NCBI GenBank assembly: GCA_910587405.1
Contig: CAJUKS010000003.1
Coordinates: 160,610 to 224,609, forward strand
Length of the DNA: 64,000 nt
Source: an uncultured Alphaproteobacteria bacterium
Lineage (GTDB): Bacteria > Pseudomonadota > Alphaproteobacteria > RF32 > CAG-239
Direction of reading: 5' to 3'
A model generated the notes under the pieces. That model did no database searches, was not told the origin of the DNA, and was given only the letters and a program-made list of their open reading frames with translations. Made by a program: the position numbers and the translations under genes. This document shows, in pieces, positions 18,056 through 26,776 of the stretch (position 1 is the first letter of the stretch; each line of letters opens with the position of its first letter).

Positions 18056-19435
18056 ATGTTTGAGAACCTTACTGACAAACTGAGCGGCGTTTTTGCCCGG
18101 ATCACCTCGCGCGGGGTGCTGAGCGACAAAGACATTGACGAAGCAATGCGGGAAATCCGGGTTGCTTTGCTTGAAGCCGATGTCGCTTTGCCGGTGGTTA
18201 AGGAGTTTATTGCCCAAGTCAAAGAGGAAGCCCGCGGCGAAAAACTGGTGCGTTCGATTCAGCCGGGACAGCTGGTGGTAAAGATTGTTCACGATCAGCT
18301 GGTGAAACTGCTCGGTACGGAAGAAAACGGACTCAATTTTAACGTGGTGCCTCCGGCGGTGATTTTAATGACCGGCCTCCAAGGCTCGGGTAAAACGACA
18401 ACGTCGGCCAAACTGGCGAAGCGGCTGGGTAAAAACCGCAAAGTGTTGCTGGCATCGTTGGACGTATATCGGCCGGCGGCGCAGGAACAGCTTGAACAGC
18501 TGGCGGCTCAGATCGGCGGCCACAGCCTGCCGATCGTAAAAGGCGAAAAACCGTTGGAAATTACCCGGCGGGCAATGGACGTTGCGAGAAAAGGCGGTTT
18601 CGACGTTTTGATTCTCGACTCGGCCGGACGACTGCATATTGACGAAACGCTGATGGAAGAATTGCAGGCGGTCAAAAAATTGTCGGAACCGGCAGAAACT
18701 TTGCTGGTGGCGGATGCGATGATGGGGCAGGACGCTTGCAACGTAGCCCGAGAATTTAACGAAAGACTCGGACTGAGCGGAATTGTGCTGACCCGTATTG
18801 ACGGTTCGTCCCGTGCCGGCGCGGCACTTTCGATGCGGATGATTGCCGGGGTACCGTTAAAGTTCTTAGGGACCGGCGAGAAAGTTGACGAACTGGAAGA
18901 ATTTCACGCCGACCGAATTGCCGGACGGATTCTGGGGCAGGGAGACGTGGTTTCTCTGGTGGAGCGTACGCTGGAGACGGTGGATCGCGAAGAGGCGGAC
19001 AAAATGGCTGCCCGGATGATGAAAGGCAAGTTTGACTTGGACGATTTGCTGGCGCAATTGCGTCAGATACAGAAACTGGGCAGTCTGGGCGGAATTATGG
19101 GAATGATTCCCGGTTTGTCGAAGTTTAAAAATCAGATTGAGAATGCCGGCGTCGGCGACGGTCTGATCAAAAAGCAAGAGGCGATTATTCTCTCAATGAC
19201 GAAGTCGGAGAGGAAAAATCCCGATATCATCAAAGCCTCGCGCAAGAAGAGAATTGCAGCGGGCTCGGGTGTGGAAGTTCAGGACGTCAACAAGCTCTTG
19301 AAGCAATATGAGCAGATGGCGACCATGATGAAAAAAATGGGCAGGGGCGGCGGTCTTGCCGGTCTTGCTTCAATGATGAAAAACGCTCCTTTCGGAAAAT
19401 TTCCGGGAGGAATGGGCAACAAGTTTCCGTTTTAA
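18056..19435 (+). CDS. ffh: Signal recognition particle protein Ffh
   Basis: 459 aa GTPase that, with SRP RNA and FtsY, targets inner-membrane proteins co-translationally. N domain (1-90), G domain with P-loop GLQGSGKTTTSAKL (about 105-118), then DVYRPAAQEQL, LDSAGRLH (about 185-192) and TRIDGSSRAGAAL. The Met-rich M domain (about 295-459: KLGSLGGIMGMIPG, MMKKMGRGGG...) binds SRP RNA and signal sequences. Length is normal. It is first in the operon ffh-rpsP-rimM-trmD-rplS, a conserved arrangement. Its leader holds a strong paired structure. Confidence 0.98.
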   Translation: MFENLTDKLSGVFARITSRGVLSDKDIDEAMREIRVALLEADVALPVVKEFIAQVKEEARGEKLVRSIQPGQLVVKIVHDQLVKLLGTEENGLNFNVVPPAVILMTGLQGSGKTTTSAKLAKRLGKNRKVLLASLDVYRPAAQEQLEQLAAQIGGHSLPIVKGEKPLEITRRAMDVARKGGFDVLILDSAGRLHIDETLMEELQAVKKLSEPAETLLVADAMMGQDACNVAREFNERLGLSGIVLTRIDGSSRAGAALSMRMIAGVPLKFLGTGEKVDELEEFHADRIAGRILGQGDVVSLVERTLETVDREEADKMAARMMKGKFDLDDLLAQLRQIQKLGSLGGIMGMIPGLSKFKNQIENAGVGDGLIKKQEAIILSMTKSERKNPDIIKASRKKRIAAGSGVEVQDVNKLLKQYEQMATMMKKMGRGGGLAGLASMMKNAPFGKFPGGMGNKFPF

Positions 19436-19491
19436 GCCATAAAGCGGAAAAAATTAACTCGAATACATCTTTTTAGAAAGGAAAATAAAAA

Positions 19492-19863
19492 ATGGCAGTT
19501 CGTATCAGATTATCTCGCGGCGGTTCCAAGAAACGTCCGTTCTATCGTATTGTGGCAGCCGACCAAAGAGCGCCCCGCGACGGTAGATTTATTGAAAAAC
19601 TCGGCACTTACAATCCGTTGTTGCCGCAGGATCATGAACAGAGACTGGTAATCAATGAAGAAAGAGTCAAATATTGGCTCGGCGTCGGTGCTCAGCCGAC
19701 CGACAGACTGGAAAAGCTGTTTGGCAACCTCGGTCTGGTAAAAGCCCCGGCTATGCGTGAACAGCCGAAAAAATCGGCTCCGAAAGCCAAGGCTCAGGAA
19801 AGAATGAAAGAAAAAGAAGCTGCTGCTGCCGCTGCTGCCGAAGCTGCTTCGTCTGCCGAATAA
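19492..19863 (+). CDS. rpsP: Small ribosomal subunit protein bS16
   Basis: The core of S16 is complete ([54 protein letters not shown]; about 80 residues). It is followed by a 40-residue Lys/Ala/Glu-rich tail ([20 protein letters not shown]), as seen in many Alphaproteobacteria. S16 binds 16S rRNA and is needed for 30S assembly. An AGAAAGGA SD lies before the ATG. It is 56 bases after ffh and 27 bases before rimM. Confidence 0.97.
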   Translation: MAVRIRLSRGGSKKRPFYRIVAADQRAPRDGRFIEKLGTYNPLLPQDHEQRLVINEERVKYWLGVGAQPTDRLEKLFGNLGLVKAPAMREQPKKSAPKAKAQERMKEKEAAAAAAAEAASSAE

Positions 19864-19890
19864 TTTTTCAACAATTGAGGATCCGCTTTT

Positions 19891-20421
19891 ATGGAAAACG
19901 GTCGTAAAATCTGCCTGGGAGCTATCGTCGGCGTTCACGGAATCAAGGGTGAGGTCAAGGTAAAGAGCTTTACCGAAACCGATCGCAATCTTGAACGTTA
20001 CGGGGTGCTCGAAGATCAGAACGGGCGTCGTTTTGAAGTAAAAGTGTCCGGGCATTCCAAGGAACTGCTCCGGGTGAAGATTAAAGGAATCGACGATCGC
20101 AATACCGCGGAAGGATTGATCGGCAGCCGTTTGTATGCCGAACGCGAAGTTTTGCCGCCGCTGGAGAATGAAGACGAGTTTTATCAGGCCGATCTGATCG
20201 GATTGGAAGTTCGTCAAAACGGCAGCGCGCAGCCGGCGGGCCGGGTGGCCGGGATTTATAATTTCGGTGCCGGGGAAATTTTGGAAATCAAAGTTGCCGC
20301 GACCGGAAAGCTGGAAATGATTCCCTTCAACCGGGTTTATGTTCCCGAAGTTAATATTAAAGACGGTTATATTATTGTCAGCTCGGTTTCGATGCTGTTT
20401 GACGAGGAAGACGGGGAATAA
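19891..20421 (+). CDS. rimM: Ribosome maturation factor RimM
   Basis: 176 aa. The N-terminal RimM domain (ICLGAIVGVHGIKGEVKVKS, then LLRVKIKGIDDRNTAEGLIG) is followed by a PRC-barrel domain (EFYQADLIGLEV... AGEILEIK ... IPFNRVYVPEVNIKDGYI). It assists 16S 3'-domain folding and binds S19 during 30S maturation. Length is normal. Its stop TAA overlaps the trmD ATG (TAATG), so the two are translationally coupled. Confidence 0.96.
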   Translation: MENGRKICLGAIVGVHGIKGEVKVKSFTETDRNLERYGVLEDQNGRRFEVKVSGHSKELLRVKIKGIDDRNTAEGLIGSRLYAEREVLPPLENEDEFYQADLIGLEVRQNGSAQPAGRVAGIYNFGAGEILEIKVAATGKLEMIPFNRVYVPEVNIKDGYIIVSSVSMLFDEEDGE

Positions 20422-21116
20422 TGGCGTTAAATTTTAAAATTTATACCATTTTTCCGGAAATTTTTCCGGGCTTTCTCGGCTATTCGCTGACCGGACGCGC
20501 ATTGGAAGAAGGCATTTGGTCGTTTGAAACCGTAAATATCCGCGATTATGCTTTTGACAAGCATGGTTCGGTTGATGACACGCCTTGCGGCGGCGGTGCC
20601 GGAATGGTGATGCGTGCCGATGTTTTGGGGCGTGCGATTGCCGCCAACCATCGCGGCGGCCGCATTTTAGCGATGAGCCCTAAAGGACGTCCGCTGACGC
20701 AGCAAACGGTACATCAATTGAGCCGGGAAAGTGAGATCAGCGTGGTTTGCGGCCGTTTTGAAGGAATAGACGAACGGGTGCTGGAAGCTTTTGACATTGA
20801 GGAAGTCAGCATCGGCGACTATATCCTGACCGGCGGCGAGCAAGCGGCGCAGATTATGTTTGACGCGATTATCCGTTTGTTGCCGGGTGTGCTCGGCAAC
20901 GCGCAGTCGACGATGAGCGAAAGCTTTGAGGACTGTCTGCTCGAATATCCGCAATATACCCGTCCGACCGAGTGGGAAGGAAGACAGGTTCCCGAGGTGC
21001 TGTTAAGCGGTCATCATAAGAAGATTGAGGACTGGCGCAAAGAGCAGGCCATAAAAATTACCGGAGAACGCCGACCGGATCTGTTGAAAAAATATCTTGA
21101 CTCAAAAAGGGTTTAG
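20421..21116 (+). CDS. trmD: tRNA (guanine-N1-)-methyltransferase TrmD
   Basis: 231 aa SPOUT-class enzyme that makes m1G37 in tRNAs reading CNN and similar codons and prevents +1 frameshifting. The knot region is visible: DDTPCGGGAGMVMRADVL, MSPKGRPLTQ, CGRFEGIDERV, SIGDYILTGGEQAA. The conserved C-terminal PEVLLSGHHKKIEDWR is present. Length is normal. It is coupled to rimM and followed by rplS. Confidence 0.97.
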   Translation: MALNFKIYTIFPEIFPGFLGYSLTGRALEEGIWSFETVNIRDYAFDKHGSVDDTPCGGGAGMVMRADVLGRAIAANHRGGRILAMSPKGRPLTQQTVHQLSRESEISVVCGRFEGIDERVLEAFDIEEVSIGDYILTGGEQAAQIMFDAIIRLLPGVLGNAQSTMSESFEDCLLEYPQYTRPTEWEGRQVPEVLLSGHHKKIEDWRKEQAIKITGERRPDLLKKYLDSKRV

Positions 21117-21157
21117 GCATAGAAAGTAACAAAATATTTTAAGTAAAGGTAACTCTA

Positions 21158-21562
21158 ATGAACATTTTAAAAGAAGTAGAAAAAGAGCAGATTGCAAAGC
21201 TCAGCGAAGGCAAAAGCCTTCCGACATTTAAGCCGGGCGATACTTTGAAAGTTCACACCAAAGTTAAAGAAGGCGATCGTGAACGTATTCAGGTTTATGA
21301 AGGTGTCTGCATTGCCCGTAAAAACGACGGACTGAATTCTTCTTTTACCGTCAGAAAAATTTCTTTCGGTGAAGGCGTCGAACGCGTATTCCCGCTGTAT
21401 TCTCCGAATATTGCCAAGATTGAAGTTTCGCGTATCGGTCGTGTCCGTCGCGCCAAACTGTATTTCCTGCGCGCTTTGCGCGGCCGTTCGGCTCGTATTG
21501 CCGACGATCTGCGTGCCGCTCAGAAGGCAAAAGAAGCTGCTGCTGCCGCTTCCGAGAAATAA
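21158..21562 (+). CDS. rplS: Large ribosomal subunit protein bL19
   Basis: 134 aa. The L19 core is complete ([70 protein letters not shown]). An Ala/Lys-rich tail follows. L19 sits at the 30S-50S interface. It is last in the ffh operon, with a strong terminator 29 bases after the stop. Confidence 0.97.
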   Translation: MNILKEVEKEQIAKLSEGKSLPTFKPGDTLKVHTKVKEGDRERIQVYEGVCIARKNDGLNSSFTVRKISFGEGVERVFPLYSPNIAKIEVSRIGRVRRAKLYFLRALRGRSARIADDLRAAQKAKEAAAAASEK

Positions 21563-21590
21563 TTGCGGCAACTGTCGTTTGTTATGAAAA

Positions 21591-21620
21591 AACCTCTCCG
21601 TTACGGAGAGGTTTTTTTTG
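21591..21620 (+). terminator. Terminator of the ffh-rplS operon
   Basis: AACCTCTCCG / CGGAGAGGTT stem (10 bp) with a 3-base loop, followed by eight T. Confidence 0.92.
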
Positions 21621-21739
21621 CGTTGACAAACAGGGCAGGCGGGCGGCGGTTGTTTGGATGATAAAGCCGAAACGATCGGCGTAAACGGCCGGAAGGACGG
21701 CGGATGGCATTGTCGGAGTTTGGGGCAAAAAAGCTAAAA

Positions 21740-21773
21740 CTGTATCAAAAAAAGGTTCGTTTTTTTGATACAG
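21740..21773. repeat. 14-bp perfect palindrome, part of an operator-like element
   Basis: CTGTATCAAAAAAA (21740-21753) and TTTTTTTGATACAG (21760-21773) are exact reverse complements around GGTTCG. The right half, bases 21755-21772, occurs inverted again at 21859-21876. The flanking gap of 340 bases (21563-21910) has no gene. Confidence 0.8.
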
Positions 21774-21858
21774 GCAAATCGTACAACAAAGAAGAATTAA
21801 ATTCAAGAAGATTGTGAGATTATCAATAGGTTAGGAAAAGTCTTTCTGCATAATAAAT

Positions 21859-21892
21859 TGTATCAAAAAAACGAACGTTTAACGATTATAAT
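21859..21892 (+). promoter_or_regulatory. Repeat half-site TGTATCAAAAAAACGAAC plus -10 of the autotransporter promoter
   Basis: The 18 bases at 21859-21876 are the exact reverse complement of 21755-21772, 86 bases away. TATAAT at 21887-21892 is a perfect -10, and the repeat covers the place of the -35, for which no good hexamer exists. This suggests a regulator-dependent promoter, or an end of an invertible segment. Confidence 0.55.
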
Positions 21893-21910
21893 TTAAAATT
21901 GAGGAATAAT

Positions 21911-24900
21911 ATGAGAAAGACTAGACTATCGGCGGCGGTTCTGCTGCTGTCCGCCACTTTTTTAAGTACGCCGACAATTGCCGTTTCTTTAACGCCGACT
22001 TTGGGAGAAAACAGTACGTTTTCGTATAACGAAGGTTCGGCAGGTGATTATAACTTTACATTAAAGGAAGCAGATGCAGACGGCAAACTCACGACCAAAT
22101 ATTATAAAGTTGATCTGAAACCGGAAATCTTTGCAACTTCTCCGCGCATTAGTTGGACTGCGGTGAGCGAAGATCAAAAAGATGCTGCCGACGTGGTAGA
22201 AATCAAATTGCCGAACGATCAGACAAAGTATTTCAAATATGCGTATGTTAGTTTAACAGGTGATGAACTTGTACATAAAGAACCGCTAAATTTTGAAATT
22301 GAAAGTGTCGGTTCGACGGTCACCCAATCTGGCGGAACGGCGATTAATAATACAAGTGATTATGGAAATTTAGAAGGTAAGGTATTTAGTGAAAATGAGG
22401 CCGTTGCGTTGGTTAAAAATGCCCGCTATTTCTACTTGCAAGGAGGATCTGTCTATAACAGCGGCAGTTTTGGAAGTGTGGCGGCAGATTTCATCGGCAA
22501 TTCTGTTGTAGTAAATGCTCAGAACGATGGGTATATGTATGCTCAAGGCGGAGCCATTTATAATGCCGGTCATATTGCTTCTGTTAACGGAGATTTTGCC
22601 GGCAACTTTGCCGATGATCGGGATACGGGAGTATATCTTCATAAACAGTCATATTCTCAAGGCGGTGCAATTTACAATGTTGGAACCATAGATGAAATGA
22701 ATAGTAATTTTGTGGGAAATTATACTTCCAGTTCGGGATCAAGTTACTATTTTTATTCTCAAGGCGGTGCGATTTCCAACAGTGGGGTCATCGGAAACGT
22801 TGTAGGACATTTTATCGGAAATTATGCTTATGGTTCCAATACTTATTCCAACACCAGTTATTTTTCCGGGAGTCAGGGCGGTGCCATTTATAATACCAAT
22901 ACGATGGGTAATATTAGCGGTGATTTTATCGGCAACTATGCTTATAGTTCCGATCAAAGCGGCGAGTCCGGAGGCGGTGCCGTTTATAATACCGGTACGA
23001 TCGGCAATATTAGCGGTGATTTTATCGGCAACTATGCTTATAGTTCCAATCCGGGCAGTACGGCTCGCGGTGGTGCGGTCAGTAACGGCAATAAGACGAT
23101 CAACGGTATCTCTGGCAATTTTATCGGTAACTACGTTTATTCTGCAAATAGCGAAGCGGAAGGCGGTGCGATTTATAATGTTAATAGGAATCAGGCAGCT
23201 ATAGGCGATATTAACGGCAGTTTTTTGAATAACTATGCGCAAACTTTGTCAGACAAAGAATTTGCTCTTGGCGGGGCGATTCATACAAATAATAATTTAA
23301 CCTTTTTTTCTGACAAAAATACAAATTTTCTTTCCGGAAACTATACTCTGGATAAAAGAGGAAAAATCTATAATGCAATCTTTATTAATATCCCAAGAGA
23401 AGGTAAAAATGACAAAGCGCAGAATTTACTTACTTTGAAAACCGGCAATGAAGGAAAAATAGTCATTAACGATAATATTGTCGGTGCTCATATAAATGAC
23501 AAAAGCCTTGCAGAGGTAGGAATATCGTTTGGGGAGTATGCTTTGCCCTTTAACTTAACACTTACCGGTGATGACACCATTGATGCGGATACGGGTACGA
23601 CAACCCAGTATGTTGCAATCAATAATGATATTATCAATGCGGGAACGGTGACGGTTAACGGTACCACCTTGCGTTTTGGCGCTTTTCAGCACGAAGACCG
23701 GACGGCCAAGAACTGGGACGGCAAAGGGGCTTTTGTTGCCTCGCTGAACGCCGACGGTACCGCCAACCGCGACGCTGCCGCAGTGACGAGCTTGTCGTTG
23801 AATAACGGTGTGTTTGATATTGCCAACGGCTATCAGGAAACCGTCAAGCTGAAAGGCTACTCGGCGACCGACAGCTTTATGCATATCGACGTTGATCCCG
23901 ATAATATGAGCGCGGATATGTTGAATGTTAACGGCAATGTCGAAGGCGTCACCAAGCTGATTGTTCACGCTTCGTCTGATGCCGATATCCGCGGCAAGGG
24001 AGAAATTCTGTTTGCGCAATCGGAGAATGATACGACCGGTAACGCGGGTTCGTTCGTGGTCTCGCGTGTTTATAAGAGTCCGTATTTGTTTGATGTTAAA
24101 TACAATCAAATTGCCGACAACAGCAACAAATGGTACTTTGAGATGAACGATCAGCCGAATGAAGAACCAAAAGAACCGGAAAAGCCCGACGTTCCCGATG
24201 TTCCTGATGTTCCGACGCCGCCGACCCCGGAACTGCCGGATATTCCGCCGGTTAAGCCGCAGCCGTTGCCGGGCAGCGACCGTCCGGTAGCACCGGAAGT
24301 GATTGGCGCCGAATCTCTCCCCGCGGCTGGTTTGGCTCAGACCTCCAACATGATCTACAACATCATGCAGAAAGTGTCTTCAAACCGTTTCTACTGCCCC
24401 GGTTGCGGTTTCTATGATTACTACTGGAACGGCGAAGCCTTCCACAATCTGTGGGCAAACGCGGTTTACAATACGCTTCGCATCAAGACGCCGACCGATA
24501 TCGACGCCGAGGTCTGGGGTTTAGAGGCCGGCGGCGACCTGCAGCATGATCTCAACAACAAGCTGGGTCTGTTTTTGTCCTACCGCAAAGGTAATTACGA
24601 CATGAACGGCGACGGCAAGCATCATTACTCGACGATCGGATCTGAGATTGACATTGATTCGTATCTTGCCGGTCTGTATTACCGTTATGACCGTAACCAC
24701 TGGTGGACTTTTGCCACCGTATACGGCGGCATTCAGAAAGTTGATCTGAAGACCAAAGACGGCATCAAGTCGGATACCGACGGTACCGAGTTCGGCGGCA
24801 GCGTTGAGTTGGGTTATGACTATGCGATCAACAAAACCCTGTACCTGACCCCGAGTGTCGGCGCCTTCTATACTCAGGTTGATTACGACGACGCCACCGA

Positions 24901-25231
24901 CAGTGCCGGCAAGGTTGCAAAGTACAACACCTTGCGTCAGCTGGAGTTGGAAGCCGGCGTCAAACTGACGAAAGCGTTTGTAACGGACGAAGGCTACGCC
25001 AACGTTTATGTCAAACCGAGTGTTGTCCGCACCATTACCGACGGTGACGAGGTTCGGATCACCGGTTTGGACAAAGTCAACACTTTGGATGACCAGACGC
25101 TGGGCCGGGTTGAAATTGGCGGCCGTTACGGCTTTACCGAACAGTTGTCGGCCTATGGCTGGGCCAACCACACCTTCGGCGACGACTACAAAGCCTCGAC
25201 CTTCGGTTTGGGTCTCAGTTACAATTGGTAG
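21911..25231 (+). CDS. Type V autotransporter adhesin with beta-helix repeats
   Basis: 1106 aa from the ATG at 21911, behind GAGGA. Signal peptide about 1-26 (RKTRLSAAVLLLSATFL). The passenger (about 27-745) holds about nine imperfect units of about 30-38 residues with the pattern GGAIYN-x-G-x-IG-x-I-x-GDFIGNYA, which should fold as a right-handed beta-helix. A Pro-rich hinge follows (EPEKPDVPDVPDVPTPP...). The C-terminal beta-barrel (about 800-1106) starts after CPGCGFYDYYWNGEAFHN and ends in an aromatic residue (SYNW) as the BAM complex needs. The protein is exported through Sec and displays or releases its passenger at the surface, probably as an adhesin. Some units are near-identical in DNA. 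The barrel end is nearly identical to the partial gene at the window end. Confidence 0.93.
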   Translation: MRKTRLSAAVLLLSATFLSTPTIAVSLTPTLGENSTFSYNEGSAGDYNFTLKEADADGKLTTKYYKVDLKPEIFATSPRISWTAVSEDQKDAADVVEIKLPNDQTKYFKYAYVSLTGDELVHKEPLNFEIESVGSTVTQSGGTAINNTSDYGNLEGKVFSENEAVALVKNARYFYLQGGSVYNSGSFGSVAADFIGNSVVVNAQNDGYMYAQGGAIYNAGHIASVNGDFAGNFADDRDTGVYLHKQSYSQGGAIYNVGTIDEMNSNFVGNYTSSSGSSYYFYSQGGAISNSGVIGNVVGHFIGNYAYGSNTYSNTSYFSGSQGGAIYNTNTMGNISGDFIGNYAYSSDQSGESGGGAVYNTGTIGNISGDFIGNYAYSSNPGSTARGGAVSNGNKTINGISGNFIGNYVYSANSEAEGGAIYNVNRNQAAIGDINGSFLNNYAQTLSDKEFALGGAIHTNNNLTFFSDKNTNFLSGNYTLDKRGKIYNAIFINIPREGKNDKAQNLLTLKTGNEGKIVINDNIVGAHINDKSLAEVGISFGEYALPFNLTLTGDDTIDADTGTTTQYVAINNDIINAGTVTVNGTTLRFGAFQHEDRTAKNWDGKGAFVASLNADGTANRDAAAVTSLSLNNGVFDIANGYQETVKLKGYSATDSFMHIDVDPDNMSADMLNVNGNVEGVTKLIVHASSDADIRGKGEILFAQSENDTTGNAGSFVVSRVYKSPYLFDVKYNQIADNSNKWYFEMNDQPNEEPKEPEKPDVPDVPDVPTPPTPELPDIPPVKPQPLPGSDRPVAPEVIGAESLPAAGLAQTSNMIYNIMQKVSSNRFYCPGCGFYDYYWNGEAFHNLWANAVYNTLRIKTPTDIDAEVWGLEAGGDLQHDLNNKLGLFLSYRKGNYDMNGDGKHHYSTIGSEIDIDSYLAGLYYRYDRNHWWTFATVYGGIQKVDLKTKDGIKSDTDGTEFGGSVELGYDYAINKTLYLTPSVGAFYTQVDYDDATDSAGKVAKYNTLRQLELEAGVKLTKAFVTDEGYANVYVKPSVVRTITDGDEVRITGLDKVNTLDDQTLGRVEIGGRYGFTEQLSAYGWANHTFGDDYKASTFGLGLSYNW
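22910..23047 (+). repeat. Near-identical DNA repeats within the autotransporter passenger
   Basis: A 42-base stretch at 22910-22951 recurs at 23006-23047, 96 bases (32 codons) away. It encodes NISGDFIGNYAYSS in both copies. Neighbouring units are more diverged. Such repeats can gain or lose units in frame. Confidence 0.8.
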
Positions 25232-25246
25232 TTCTGCTCCGTAACG

Positions 25247-25277
25247 AAAAGCGGCAATCAAAATTGCCGCTTTTTTG
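25247..25277 (+). terminator. Terminator of the autotransporter gene
   Basis: AAAAGCGGCAAT / ATTGCCGCTTTT, a 12-bp stem with a 4-base loop and a T-run. Confidence 0.9.
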
Positions 25278-25327
25278 TTGTTAAAATATTTGAACAATGT
25301 GACTTTGATCAAACAAGCCGATGAAGA

Positions 25328-26098
25328 TTATTCAGCTTCTGCCAGTTCGACTTTGTTGAGCAAAAACTTAGGCGTTTTGCCTTGAAAAGAATTGTATTTT
25401 TTACACAGAGCCATCGCTTCGGGATCGGGTTGAAAAGCTTTTGAGGCTGCGGCCGTGTTGTTGACGTTTTTGTTATTTTCGGCCGGCGCGGAAAGCTTTG
25501 CTTCCTGTTCTTTGGTTTTGTCGACTTTGATTTCCTGCGGCGCTTTCAAAATCTTGTCCAAAATGCCCTGAGTTTCGCGCGAACGGCGGTTGGTATAAAC
25601 GATGTTTTGTTTGTCGACCGGCATCATCTCGAGGATTTTTTCCATATTTTCAATTTGTTTGTTTTTCTTGATCAGGTTGATGTCGTCAACCACCAGGATA
25701 TTGATTTTGGAAAGATCAATTTGTTGTTCGGCGGCCAGATCAACCAACAGATCGGGCGAACCGATGATAACGTCGCAGTCGTTTTCGCCGTCGTTGCTGT
25801 CTTCGGATTCTTCGTGAAAACGATTCAGCATCGCCAGATTGTCGGAAATCATGACCGATTTTTGCGAATCCGAAGTCATAATCAGGATATTTTGTTTTTC
25901 GTTGCGGCTGATGATGTCGATCAACGGCAGGACGTACGAGATCGTTTTGCCGCAGCCGCCGGGCGCAATCGTGAAAATGTCTTTTCCCTGCAGAATGGCC
26001 GGGATAACGTCAATCTGCACCGTGGTCGGCTTTTCGATGCCGCATTCGTTGATGGCTTTTATGGTTTTTTCGCTTAATCCTAAATCTAAGAAATTCAT
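25328..26098 (-). CDS. Half-length DEAD-box-like protein with altered motifs
   Basis: 256 aa. The protein matches the first RecA domain of DEAD-box RNA helicases: Q motif (LGLSEKTIKAINECGIEKPT-x-VQ, residues 7-28), Walker A APGGCGKT (45-52), Ib-like GSPDLL (about 113-118, usually TPGRL). But motif II reads VVDD (136-139) instead of DEAD, the SAT motif III is replaced (VYTNRRS), and the whole second RecA domain with motifs IV-VI is missing. The C-terminal 80 residues are polar and low in complexity, followed by MALCKKYNSFQGKTPKFLL. It cannot be an ordinary helicase. It may bind ATP or RNA, or regulate a true helicase. No frameshift is seen, so it looks maintained as is. Confidence 0.85.
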   Translation of the reverse strand: MNFLDLGLSEKTIKAINECGIEKPTTVQIDVIPAILQGKDIFTIAPGGCGKTISYVLPLIDIISRNEKQNILIMTSDSQKSVMISDNLAMLNRFHEESEDSNDGENDCDVIIGSPDLLVDLAAEQQIDLSKINILVVDDINLIKKNKQIENMEKILEMMPVDKQNIVYTNRRSRETQGILDKILKAPQEIKVDKTKEQEAKLSAPAENNKNVNNTAAASKAFQPDPEAMALCKKYNSFQGKTPKFLLNKVELAEAE

Positions 26099-26175
26099 TT
26101 TACTTCTTCCGCTAAAAATTTGGTCTTGCCGGTATTATCTATTTTTTGCCCAAAGAGTCAACCTTTAACAAAAAA

Positions 26176-26201
26176 CAAGCCGCAGATTTTTCTGCGGCTT
26201 G
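26176..26201 (-). terminator. Terminator of the cupin gene
   Basis: CAAGCCGCAGA / TCTGCGGCTTG, an 11-bp stem with a 4-base loop. On the minus strand six T follow. Confidence 0.9.
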
Positions 26202-26223
26202 AGGGGCAAAGCATACGGAACGG

Positions 26224-26586
26224 TTATACGCGTCCGTAAACGTCTTCGAGGCGGACGATATCGTTTTCGTCAAGATTGTCGCCGGCCTGTACTTCGATGA
26301 ACTCGACATCGCTGTCGGTAGCGTTTTCAATCCGGTGTTTGGTTTCGACCGGGATGAAGATGTGTTCATCGGTGCGTTTGGTCAGAATTTCGTCGCCGAG
26401 GGTTACCAAAGCGGTGCCTTTGACGATGATCCAGTGTTCGGCCCGGTGGTGGTGCAATTGCAGCGAAAGCTTGGAACCGGGGGTAACTTTGATTCTTTTA
26501 ACACAAAAAGTTTCACCGCAGTCAAGAACTTCCCAAGTCCCCCAGGGACGAGTGTCTTTCTGCCCGCGTACATAATTGTTTGCCAT
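26224..26586 (-). CDS. Stand-alone mannose-6-phosphate isomerase type II cupin
   Basis: 120 aa from the ATG at 26586, with an AAGGAA SD. It matches the C-terminal cupin of ManC/type II phosphomannose isomerases: RPWGTWEVLD, KRIKVTPGSKLSLQLHHHRAE, HWIIVKGTALVTLGDE, FIPVETKHRIEN, FIEVQAGDNLDENDIVRLED. The metal-binding His of LHHHRAEHW and the Glu/His further on are present. It would interconvert fructose-6-P and mannose-6-P for GDP-mannose or surface sugars. The guanylyltransferase half of ManC is not attached. It stands alone between the half-helicase and ptsP. Confidence 0.88.
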   Translation of the reverse strand: MANNYVRGQKDTRPWGTWEVLDCGETFCVKRIKVTPGSKLSLQLHHHRAEHWIIVKGTALVTLGDEILTKRTDEHIFIPVETKHRIENATDSDVEFIEVQAGDNLDENDIVRLEDVYGRV

Positions 26587-26708
26587 GTTTTTTGATTCCT
26601 TAAAATTATATAACAAAAAATTGCCTATGTTCAGAAGATACGTTGAGCGGCGAAAAGAGTCAACAGTTATCTTGGGTTAAGAAAATGCCGAATTAAATTA
26701 TTTTGCAC

Positions 26709-26737
26709 TTGATGAAAATGAAGATAAAGAATATAAA
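26709..26737 (+). promoter_or_regulatory. Promoter of ptsP
   Basis: TTGATG (26709-26714), 17 bases, TATAAA (26732-26737), 40 bases before the ptsP ATG. Confidence 0.5.
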
Positions 26738-26776
26738 TGAAGCCACGGTAAAATTTTAATTAAACGGAAAAAAATC

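Noticed and set aside
21740..21773. Terminator of the ffh operon
   Set aside because: A strong ordinary terminator already lies at 21591-21620. The palindrome has no GC-rich stem, and its half recurs at the next promoter, so a regulatory role fits better.
22740..23210. CRISPR-like spaced repeats in the autotransporter gene
   Set aside because: The repeats are in frame, diverged, and encode beta-helix units; no constant repeat with unique spacers and no cas genes.
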